A stretch of DNA of 64,000 bases from Terrisporobacter mayombei (GTDB taxonomy: Bacteria > Bacillota > Clostridia > Peptostreptococcales > Peptostreptococcaceae), in the NCBI RefSeq assembly GCF_020748465.1, contig NZ_JAHZMP010000002.1:797029-861028 (forward strand), in the 5' to 3' direction. Below are positions 57,533 through 64,000 of this stretch, piece after piece; position 1 is the first letter of the stretch; each line of letters starts with the position of its first letter. The notes beneath the pieces are model-generated. The model searched no databases. It was not told where the DNA came from and saw nothing but the letters and a program-made list of their open reading frames with translations. Made by a program: the position numbers and the translations under genes.

Positions 57533-57656
57533 TGTTATTTTGCTAAAAACATCATTTTAATTTCTTTAACAACATATCATCAAATTAATAGTAATTATAA
57601 TTATAAAATTTATCTACAATAACTATACACAGCAAGATATGTTTTATTGAACATAA

Positions 57657-57693
57657 AAAAAGATATCGATAATATTTAATATTATTAATATCT
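57657..57693 (-). terminator. Terminator after the GNAT gene
   Basis: AAAGATAT-ATAATATT and AATATTAT-ATATCTTT form a long AT-only hairpin next to the stop at 57705. Confidence 0.8.
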
Positions 57694-57704
57694 TTCAATT
57701 CGCA

Positions 57705-58211
57705 TTATTCATCTAATTCTTTTGATAATTTTTCAAGTGCTTCATTTTCAACTCTGTATACTGTCCACTCATCCATTGGAATTGCACCCATCTTCTTATA
57801 AAATTTTATAGATGGTTCATTCCAATCAAGACACCACCAATCTAATCGTCCACAATTTCGTTCTATAGCAATACGTGCTAATGCTGAAAATAGAGATTTT
57901 CCAAGTCCTAATCCACGCATTTGTGGCTGTACATATAAATCTTCAAGATACAGATTAGCTTTACCTAAAAATGTAGAGAAATTATGGAAAAATAAAGCAA
58001 ATCCAACAGGCTCTCCATTATATTCTCCTATTATTACTTCTGCTTGTTTTTTTACAAATAAAGAGTTATATAAAACTTCTTCTGTAGCAACTACTTCGCT
58101 TAATAAGTTTTCATAAACTGCTAATTCCTTAATAAACTTAAGAATTAGCTTAGTATCTTTTTCAGTTGCAAATCTTATTTCAAAATTTGGTATTTTCGTT
58201 TTTAAATTCAT
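57705..58211 (-). CDS. GNAT-family N-acetyltransferase
   Basis: A 168-residue acetyltransferase (start ATG 58211; GTG 18 bases earlier is an alternative). The acetyl-CoA loop is PQMRGLGLGKSLFSAL (the Q/R-x2-G-x-G/A motif), preceded by LYLEDLYV and followed by RLDWWCLDWNEPSIKFYKKMGA, the pattern of diamine/thialysine-type acetyltransferases. Substrate probably a polyamine or amino compound. Transcribed convergently with the Staygreen gene. Confidence 0.9.
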   Translation of the reverse strand: MNLKTKIPNFEIRFATEKDTKLILKFIKELAVYENLLSEVVATEEVLYNSLFVKKQAEVIIGEYNGEPVGFALFFHNFSTFLGKANLYLEDLYVQPQMRGLGLGKSLFSALARIAIERNCGRLDWWCLDWNEPSIKFYKKMGAIPMDEWTVYRVENEALEKLSKELDE

Positions 58212-58427
58212 TGTTATATCCCGTACCACCTTTAATTTTATAATTTAAGCTTAAATATAAATTTATATACATATAATATGTGCTTTATATTATACTGTAA
58301 AAATACATTTGATGTAAAGTTTCTTTTCATTTGTATAATAAATGTGATGTTTTCGTGACCACATGAGGTAACTATAAAATTTATCTAAATCAAATGTACA
58401 AAATAATATATATTTTCTTGAATACTA

Positions 58428-58462
58428 AAAAAACTAGATATATTCTTATACCTAGTTTTTGC
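58428..58462 (-). terminator. Terminator
   Basis: AAAAACTAG-TAT and ATA-CTAGTTTTT form a hairpin downstream of the gene remnant at 58470. Confidence 0.75.
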
Positions 58463-58469
58463 TATTATA

Positions 58470-58640
58470 TTATGCTTTATGGTTAACCATTATATTTTTA
58501 ACTTCATCTATGCACTCAGGTTTTATTAACTCTAGCATTCTTGGGATAAAGTTCATCATATATTCTTTATTAAAAGGCATTGCCCCTCTTAAAGGCACTA
58601 TGAAAGAGATTTCTATGTTGAAGGTGATAAAGACTTCCAT
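58470..58640 (-). pseudogene. C-terminal remnant of an unrecognised gene
   Basis: On the minus strand a frame ending at TAA 58470-58472 reads RGAMPFNKEYMMNFIPRMLE and KPECIDEVKNIMVNHKA, and is followed by a proper terminator. Upstream the frame is broken by shifts near 58620. It is clearly once-coding DNA but the family was not recognised. It lies in the 493-base gap between the GNAT gene and the exporter gene. Confidence 0.45.
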
Positions 58641-58673
58641 CTAGGAATTGTTTTAATTCCATTTTTATAAGTA

Positions 58674-58714
58674 AAAAAGCCAATAACTAAAATTTAATCT
58701 TAGTTATTGGCTTT
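58674..58714 (-). terminator. Terminator after the TauE/SafE gene
   Basis: AAAGCCAATAACTAA (from 58676) and TTAGTTATTGGCTTT (58700-58714) pair perfectly next to the stop at 58723. Confidence 0.88.
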
Positions 58715-58722
58715 CCATTTAT

Positions 58723-59616
58723 CTAACTTGCTTGATTTTCAAGTTTATTTTCATCATCTTTCTTAACTGCTGACTTAAACATAGTTACTGCTGTGTAAAG
58801 TACAACTGCAACTACTAACCAGTTTAACCAGTATACTGGCATGTTAGTAACAAATTTTAATGCAAGTATTGAACCTACTATACCACCTATAGTTATACCC
58901 ATAGATACTTCTCTTACATAAGCTCCTTCTTTAACGAACTTAGTACAAGCTATTGGTCCAACAAATGCACATGATCCCATCATTATTGGGAATGCTGCCT
59001 TTGGATTCATTCCAAGAAGTGCAACCATAGCCATACATGGTGCATATAAACCTATACCTGCAGTCATTAATGCTCCAAGTACAAAGTTGCCTACAACACC
59101 TATTATTAACTTAGTTCCTTCAAGTGCCATAGCATCTCCACCTGCTGGCATTACTCCTAATTGTTTTGCTATTAGTAATCCTGCTGTCCCAAGTAAAGCT
59201 ATCCCCATAGTTAACTGAACTTTCTTTTCTGGTAACTTAGATATTATCCCTGCTCCTATCCAAGAACCTGTTACTGCTGCAACTATCATACATACTAATG
59301 TAAATATATCGATTTCTATTACTGTTAATGACATAAGTGCTTGTGCTACCATTGGTAATGCATGAGCTACGTTTAATGTTCCTGGTAATAATTTATCAGG
59401 TACATTAACTTTTTTATCAAATTTTAAAATTGCTGTTGTTGTTGCAAATGATCCTACTCCGATTGCATCTAGGAAATCTGTTATAAATCCTATGATTAAA
59501 CTTTTCTTAAAAATACCTTTGTTAGCTGAATCTCTGTTTTTTCTGAAGTCATTTACATAGACTGTTGAAAAACCTGCTGATATTACTGCTATTGCCCCTA
59601 AAATTGCTTTTAACAT
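58723..59616 (-). CDS. Sulfite exporter TauE/SafE-family permease
   Basis: A 297-residue membrane protein with about eight helices and the glycine/alanine-rich repeats typical of TauE/SafE (DFLDAIGVGSFATTTAIL near residue 50, GIGLYAPCMAMVALLGMNPKAAFPIMMGS near residue 190). The family exports sulfite, sulfoacetate or related anions. No sulfonate genes adjoin, so substrate is open. Codon use is more balanced than its neighbours, suggesting high expression. Own terminator. Confidence 0.88.
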   Translation of the reverse strand: MLKAILGAIAVISAGFSTVYVNDFRKNRDSANKGIFKKSLIIGFITDFLDAIGVGSFATTTAILKFDKKVNVPDKLLPGTLNVAHALPMVAQALMSLTVIEIDIFTLVCMIVAAVTGSWIGAGIISKLPEKKVQLTMGIALLGTAGLLIAKQLGVMPAGGDAMALEGTKLIIGVVGNFVLGALMTAGIGLYAPCMAMVALLGMNPKAAFPIMMGSCAFVGPIACTKFVKEGAYVREVSMGITIGGIVGSILALKFVTNMPVYWLNWLVVAVVLYTAVTMFKSAVKKDDENKLENQAS

Positions 59617-59785
59617 AATTCTTTTGCCCTTCTTTCTTTTATTGTCGCGAACAAATTATATCACCTTCGGAAATGTTTTCCAATAATATTAATATTTTTT
59701 TATATATATTTTATATTTATTTTAGCTGTCATAAATTTCTAATATTTTACATAATTTAGAAAAATATAAAAATTTTCTTATTTAT

Positions 59786-60050
59786 TTACTTCTTCTTTCT
59801 AATGTATCGCTTCATTATCATACTTTGTACTTCCCCTGTATTTCCCTTTATATATGAAAAATCATTGTGATTCACTGCATCTGAAAAGTAATATAAATAA
59901 TCATAAATTATTGTGGAAACAGCATCTTTCACTTCGTATGATGATGGTGGCTTGGTATATTCGTAGCTTAAGTGTATATCTAAACTTCCATCAACTTGTA
60001 CCACATTACTTTTTATGTTCTTTCCTTTGTATTTTAAAATACCATTTTTA
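59786..60050 (-). pseudogene. C-terminal fragment of a zinc-ribbon (TcaA/YvbJ-like) membrane protein
   Basis: The frame reads ILKYKGKNIKSNVVQVDGS and DIHLSYEYTKPPSSYEVKDAV to a stop at 59786, a tail type I associate with TcaA/YvbJ-like envelope proteins. It has no start codon or ribosome site, and stops appear directly upstream, where unrelated plus-strand DNA begins at 60064. The gene was cut by whatever brought in the IS3-like fragment. Confidence 0.55.
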
Positions 60051-60063
60051 AAGTTTTATTAAA

Positions 60064-60211
60064 ATGATCAAAATTAAATCTGTTAAAGAAGTCGCAGAAT
60101 TACAACTTATGGTAGATGATTATATTGATTACTTTGATAATTATAGGTACCAGTGAAATCTATAAAAGCTGACTCATATTCAATATAGAAATCAGCTTTT
60201 AATAACCGCTT
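60064..60211 (+). mobile_element. IS3-family transposase (OrfB) C-terminal remnant
   Basis: The frame reads VKEVAELQLMVDDYIDYFDN, YRYQ-stop-NL-stop-KLTHIQYRNQLL, the last 45 residues of IS3/IS150-type transposases with two nonsense codons (TGA, TAA). The DNA over the end forms an AAAAGCTGA/TCAGCTTTT hairpin, as usual in these genes. The rest of the element and its inverted repeats were not found, so it is a dead fragment. Confidence 0.75.
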
Positions 60212-60284
60212 AGGAACTCTTTTTTTCTAATGTTCTTGACAATGGGTCCATTTTACTCAATGTATAGGTACTGTCATTACGAAC

Positions 60285-60371
60285 ATGGATCTTACTCAAA
60301 ATGAGAAAACACTTGTTAATCTTCTTAATCAATTACAAGAATGTTGTAACCTATATATTAAGACGTCCTAG
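60285..60371 (+). pseudogene. Short Cys-containing fragment
   Basis: A 28-codon frame (MDLTQNEKTLVNLLNQLQEC...), open for another 14 codons upstream, ends at TAG. It looks like the tail of a small protein with a CC pair, possibly spore-related, but no family is certain. It converges on the DUF11 remnant. Confidence 0.3.
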
Positions 60372-60380
60372 GCTAATTTC

Positions 60381-61075
60381 TTAGTTATTACAGTGACGAT
60401 CATCACAACAGCCATCTTTAAACCAACTAGATTGATTAACTTCTACACTAGCTGTCGCTGTATTATTGTTAAGGTTTGGATCTGGTGTTGTTGAAATAAC
60501 GTCTGCAATATTTATTATTTTACGATTACGTGTTGGCTTCACGGTTCCACTTATAAGAATAACTGTTGAAACTCCTGCTGGTAATGTTCCTAAATTAAGG
60601 CGTCCAGTCCATAAATTGAAGGTTGAGCCCCCATCCATCGAAAATTCTGGTGAATCAAGGAAATTTACAACATTATCTATTAAAATAACATTTTCAGCCG
60701 CTGATGGGCCTGCATTTGATACTATTATTGTAAAAGTTAACTAATCTCCTACACAAACCTTTCTTCCACATGCAACTTTCTTTACAGAAATATCTGCTGA
60801 TGGTATTTCAGCCTATAGCTCTAGACATATAGATGATGTGTTGTTAATTAAATTAGGGTCTGGTGTTGTTGAACTTACAATTGCTGTATTATTTATAGTT
60901 CCTGTAGCTGTTTCTCAAACTGTTCCTCTTATTAAAGCTCCAGCTGCTAATGTTCCTATATCAATAAATCCTGGCCATGGGTTAAATGTTATGTCTCCAA
61001 CTACTAAGAATTCTGGTCCTATAATACTTGATGAAACATTATCAGTTACAGTTATAGTTAATAATTGGGTTAATA
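60381..61075 (-). pseudogene. DUF11-repeat protein, C-terminal remnant with nonsense codons
   Basis: The minus-strand frame holds two DUF11-type repeats: ITVTDNVSSSIIGPEF...FNPWPGFIDIGTL and FTIIVSNAGPSAAENVILID...GGSTFNLWTGRLNLGTL. At least three in-frame stops interrupt it (after RGTV, after ICLEL and within GD-stop-LTFTI). It ends with a Cys/His-rich tail (WFKDGCCDDRHCNN). It is related to, and inverted relative to, the large DUF11 gene at 61982. The Cys-rich tail and lack of anchor suggest a spore-surface origin. Confidence 0.75.
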
Positions 61076-61570
61076 TAACAAGTATATTACATCCGTATGT
61101 AAGGAGCTTGGGGTTGGGAGAACTACTATAAGAGATAGATTTAAAAAGGCTAATTATAGCTATTCTAAGGAATTAAATAAATATACATATAATTTAAAAG
61201 AGCTTACAGGGCAAGATAACGGTTGTATAACATCTGATACATATAACAATAGTAATACAAACTTATTTGAAGATAACCATGTTTCAAGTATATTAAAAAA
61301 ATCAGATGAAGATTTTCAAAGTAATATAATTGACTTAGTAAATAATTATGATGTATTAAAAGAAATAATTGAATTACACAAACGTAATACGTCCGTTATA
61401 AACAACAAATAATTATAGATTTAGATAATAGTGAAAATAAATTAACAACACTAAGAATTAACAAAACTATATTAGATAAATTCAATGAGTTCTGTGAAAA
61501 AAATAAACAATTTACAAAGGTAGATTTACTAAGTCAAACACTTAAAGATTTTATAGAATTACATAGTTAA
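61069..61570 (+). pseudogene. HTH plus ribbon-helix-helix DNA-binding protein, frameshifted
   Basis: A frame without start codon reads VCKELGVGRTTIRDRFKKAN, a helix-turn-helix, and continues to a stop at 61410-61412. One frame away the protein goes on as LTTLRINKTILDKFNEFCEK...LLSQTLKDFIELHS, a CopG-like ribbon-helix-helix, to 61570. Both parts probably were one plasmid-type DNA-binding protein, now 5'-truncated and frameshifted. It points to plasmid or mobile-element DNA in this stretch. Confidence 0.55.
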
Positions 61571-61981
61571 AATACACTAAATTTAATGAAAAGTAGTTAA
61601 AAATATTGAAAAAACATTTTAAACATTTCTCAAAGTAACTATGGAGAATATGAAGAAAAATTAAACATCCTAAGTAGTAAAGGTGGCATCATGACAGACT
61701 TATTCGGATCATGAAGCCATCTTTACTATTTACTTACTTTTTGCTTTGATTTTTAAAAATGAGTAAGATAGCGATAAAAAAGCATTGAAATAAAATAATA
61801 TTCGCAAGTTATTTACAATTAATAGCTTGCGAAATTTTGTTGTTTATAAAAAAATAGTACATTTATTGTATAAAAATGTAACAAAACATTTTTAAAATAA
61901 TAGTATATTATAGGCCTAAAATGGTTCTAAAATAATAGTATATTATGGGCCCAAATATTATAATTTTAAAGGTGTGATAAT
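61571..61981. other. Intergenic region with two hairpins and a short coding remnant
   Basis: The 411 bases hold no intact gene. A short frame (NYGEYEEKLNILSSKGGIM) looks like a gene tail. AAAGGTGGCATCATG/CATGAAGCCATCTTT (61679-61724) and TTCGCAAG-TATT/AATAGCTTGCGAA (61801-61833) are terminator-like hairpins. A tandem repeat lies just before the DUF11 gene. Confidence 0.5.
61893..61946 (+). repeat. Tandem 35-base-period repeat upstream of the DUF11 gene
   Basis: TAAAATAATAGTATATTAT occurs at 61893-61911 and 61928-61946, each followed by a GGCC/GGGCCC-like block. The copies start 35 bases apart and end about 36 bases before the ATG. They may be duplicated promoters or operator sites; GTATATTAT resembles a -10 region. 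Confidence 0.6.
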
Positions 61982-64000
61982 ATGACGACAGTTTCAGGAC
62001 AAGTCATTTTCGATAGAGATAGAAGTTCTACTATTAATACTGGAGACTCAGGAATAGCTAATGTACCAGTTGTATTACAAAATACGTCAACAGAGGTTAG
62101 GTTGGTGGTTCTTACAGATACTTCAGGAAATTATTCATTTATCAATGTTCCAAATGGTAGCTATAGAATTGTAGAGGCTTTTGGAACTACAGGAGGAGTA
62201 CCAACGCCAGGAGATTTTACAAACGCAGTATTCGGGTCAGTTCCTACTGCTACGGTACCGCCCATCAGTTTTGTTACGAATCCTCCTTCAGGGACAACAA
62301 ACTTAGACTGTACAACTCCTAATACACTGTTAATAACAGTAACAGGAACTGATATAACAAATCAAAATATATTAAATGGTCCAGTGATCTATACACATAT
62401 ACAAACTATATTGGATTCATGCACAACAGTATCCAATATAAACCTTATTACAGATGCAGATAATGGAACATTTGGATTTTTTGAGCCAGGGACACCAGCT
62501 AATACAGGACCTGCTACCGCACCATTTCCAGGTGTTACGCCAGATTTTACGTATGTAGTACCAGATCCAACTAAGTTTACACCTATAGATGGCGAATATA
62601 CAGTACAAAATATTATGAATAATGCAATGAGTAATCAGATAGGAGCTTGGTGGCGTATTGCGGATCATACTACAGGGAATGAAACAGGAAGGATGATGGT
62701 AGTAAATGGTTTTAATCCAGGTGCTGTATTTTTTAGATCTACAGTATCAGTTACGCCTAATACTAATTTTTTATTTAGCACATGGATTCTAAATCTATTT
62801 AAGGTAACAGGATTTCCACCGGCACAGTTAGGTGTTAGAATACTTGATCAAAACGGCAATGTACTGTTTCAACAAGCATTAGGAGTTTTAATTCCAGTTA
62901 ATACCAATGCACCAGAGTGGAAACAAATAGGGACTGTCATTAATTCTCTAAATAATACTCAAATTACAGTAGAATTTTTTAGTGAAGGTGAAGCTGTTAT
63001 TGGAAATGATTATGCTATCGACGATGTCTCTTTACAAAAAATCACGGTTCCAATATTTACTCCAATAAAAGAAAGTAGTGCGTCAACTGCAAATGTGGGC
63101 GAAATAGTAACATATACGGTTAGACTAAATAATACTTGCACTAGTCCTTTGACTAATGTATTTTTTAAAGATATTCTTCCAATTGGTTTATTATTTATAC
63201 CTGGAAGTGTAATGGTTAATGGAGTGCCCAATCTAGGAGCAGATCCTAATATAGGTTTTGATCTACCAAATGTTACAGGACTAGGAAGTGTTGAAGTAAC
63301 TTTTGATGTTAGGGTTGAAGGTATCCCTAATCCAAATCCTGCTATTAATACAGCAACAATAGATTACTCTTATACACCTGTAGAGGGCGGTATCCCAGGG
63401 AACTTTTCAGTAGATTCTAATCCAGTTCCTCTTGAAGTTGTATCAGTACCAGGAGAAGCAGACATTGCTGTAACAAAGCAAAGTAATGAGCCAGTAGCTG
63501 TACCAGGAGAGACGCTCAGCTATACGATTGTAGTCACAAATTTGGGACCATCTAATGCGCAGAGTGTCCTTCTAACGGATAGTATACCATCTTCTATTCT
63601 TAACCCACAGTTCTCAGTAAATGGTGGATCAACTTTCCAACCATGGACAGGTAGCCTTAACTTAGGAACAATAGAAGCACAGGGGGCAAGAATTATCATA
63701 ATAAGAGGAACAGTAAGTTCAACAGCAACAGGCATGATTACAAATACAGCAACAGTAAGCTCACCTACACCAGATCCAAATCCAGATAATAATGTTTCTA
63801 CTGTAGAGACTCCAGTATCAGCCGTAGTAGCAGACATTGCTGTAACAAAGCAAAGTAATGAGTCAGTAGCTACTCCAGGAGAAATATTCAGCTATACGAT
63901 TATAGTCACAAATTTTGGACCATCTAATGCGCAGAGTGTCCTTCTAACGGATAGTATACCATCTTCTATTCTTAACCCACAGTTCTCAGTAGATGGTGGA
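61982..64000 (+). CDS. Large DUF11-repeat surface protein (5' part; continues beyond right edge)
   Basis: An open frame of 673 codons from ATG 61982 (AAAGGTG eight bases upstream) runs off the window. Residues 1-70 form an SdrD-B-like/carboxypeptidase-regulatory beta-sandwich (SGQVIFDRDR...LTDTSGNYSFINVPNGSYRIVEA). A central domain of about 300 residues ends in DYAIDDVSLQKI, typical of carbohydrate-binding-like modules. From residue about 360 DUF11 repeats begin (STANVGEIVTYTVRLNN, then ADIAVTKQSNEPVAVPGE). There is no signal peptide, so it may be assembled on the spore surface from the mother cell. GC is higher than the neighbours, suggesting transfer. Confidence 0.85.
   Translation, partial: MTTVSGQVIFDRDRSSTINTGDSGIANVPVVLQNTSTEVRLVVLTDTSGNYSFINVPNGSYRIVEAFGTTGGVPTPGDFTNAVFGSVPTATVPPISFVTNPPSGTTNLDCTTPNTLLITVTGTDITNQNILNGPVIYTHIQTILDSCTTVSNINLITDADNGTFGFFEPGTPANTGPATAPFPGVTPDFTYVVPDPTKFTPIDGEYTVQNIMNNAMSNQIGAWWRIADHTTGNETGRMMVVNGFNPGAVFFRSTVSVTPNTNFLFSTWILNLFKVTGFPPAQLGVRILDQNGNVLFQQALGVLIPVNTNAPEWKQIGTVINSLNNTQITVEFFSEGEAVIGNDYAIDDVSLQKITVPIFTPIKESSASTANVGEIVTYTVRLNNTCTSPLTNVFFKDILPIGLLFIPGSVMVNGVPNLGADPNIGFDLPNVTGLGSVEVTFDVRVEGIPNPNPAINTATIDYSYTPVEGGIPGNFSVDSNPVPLEVVSVPGEADIAVTKQSNEPVAVPGETLSYTIVVTNLGPSNAQSVLLTDSIPSSILNPQFSVNGGSTFQPWTGSLNLGTIEAQGARIIIIRGTVSSTATGMITNTATVSSPTPDPNPDNNVSTVETPVSAVVADIAVTKQSNESVATPGEIFSYTIIVTNFGPSNAQSVLLTDSIPSSILNPQFSVDGG
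63458..64000 (+). repeat. 372-base tandem repeat encoding DUF11 domains
   Basis: The block starting GCAGACATTGCTGTAACA at 63458 recurs at 63830, a period of 372 bases or 124 codons. The first about 170 bases of the two copies are nearly identical in DNA, so the duplication is recent or kept alike by recombination. More copies probably follow beyond the window. Confidence 0.85.

Noticed and set aside
60064..60211. Intact insertion sequence
   Set aside because: Only the last 45 codons of an IS3-type transposase with stops were found; no second terminal repeat or orfA.
60838..61131. Plus-strand frame of 97 codons
   Set aside because: It is the antisense of the DUF11 remnant; the hydrophobic look comes from reading Thr/Asn-rich repeats backwards.
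63520..63837. Minus-strand frame of 105 codons
   Set aside because: Antisense shadow of the DUF11 repeats of the large plus-strand gene; other minus frames at 62417-62668 and 63010-63231 are the same.

Overview
The window comes from a low-GC Gram-positive anaerobe of the Clostridia. AT-rich intergenic DNA, strong GGAGG-type ribosome sites, a dltD-dltX-dltA-dltB-dltC operon, class Ib ribonucleotide reductase, corrinoid methyltransferase genes with GPH-type and TauE-type transporters, and two-component kinases all fit the Peptostreptococcaceae. An acetogen-like relative such as Terrisporobacter is an inference from the methyltransferase operon, not a demonstrated identity. Almost all genes lie on the minus strand.

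Layout. 1-1.7 kb: the 5' part of a radical-SAM DNA-repair-type gene behind a consensus promoter carrying a LexA-like palindrome, then a small membrane-anchored protein. 1.7-9.1 kb: a corrinoid methyl-transfer cluster (MFS/GPH transporter, URO-D methyltransferase, methyltetrahydrofolate methyltransferase, corrinoid protein, DUF2284, RACo-type reactivator, and DUF1847 behind a terminator), divergent from two overlapping PucR-type regulators (9.4-12.5 kb). Substrate enters, its methyl group passes to the corrinoid protein and on to tetrahydrofolate, and RACo rescues oxidised corrinoid. 12.5-15.7 kb: nrdE-nrdF behind two NrdR boxes. 15.8-20.2 kb: the dlt operon for D-alanylation of teichoic acids, including the tiny dltX. 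20.4-28.5 kb: two nitroreductases, a UvrC-like GIY-YIG protein, HutD, and an HscC-like Hsp70 paired with a large J-domain/TPR protein. 28.6-31.3 kb: a frameshifted PEP-hydrolase-like gene, a half-length Tm-1-like gene and an AraC regulator whose sensor is a PEP-hydrolase-like barrel. 31.4-36.1 kb: two sensor kinases with no adjacent response regulator. 36-45.9 kb: esterase, nucleotidyltransferase, lipoprotein, prfC, a BlaR1/BlaI pair with operators, zinc-ribbon membrane protein, and several gene remnants.

46-53 kb is an accessory, probably defence-related island: an Abi_2 gene with two in-frame nonsense codons, a YobI-like NTPase with an amber codon inside its Walker A motif, then an intact pair encoding a TerB_N/zinc-ribbon protein and a GIY-YIG protein. 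53.7-59.6 kb holds membrane proteins of unknown role, an asparaginase, a Staygreen homologue, a GNAT acetyltransferase and a TauE/SafE exporter. 59.8-61.6 kb is a graveyard of fragments (zinc-ribbon protein tail, IS3 transposase tail, an inverted DUF11-repeat gene with stops, a frameshifted HTH/ribbon-helix-helix protein). The right edge is the 5' part of a large DUF11-repeat surface protein without a signal peptide, running off the window.

A recurring terminator hairpin with the same arm (GGTGTATC/GATACACC) occurs six times. No tRNA, rRNA, CRISPR array or intact insertion sequence was seen. All identifications are by reading motifs; no database search was run.
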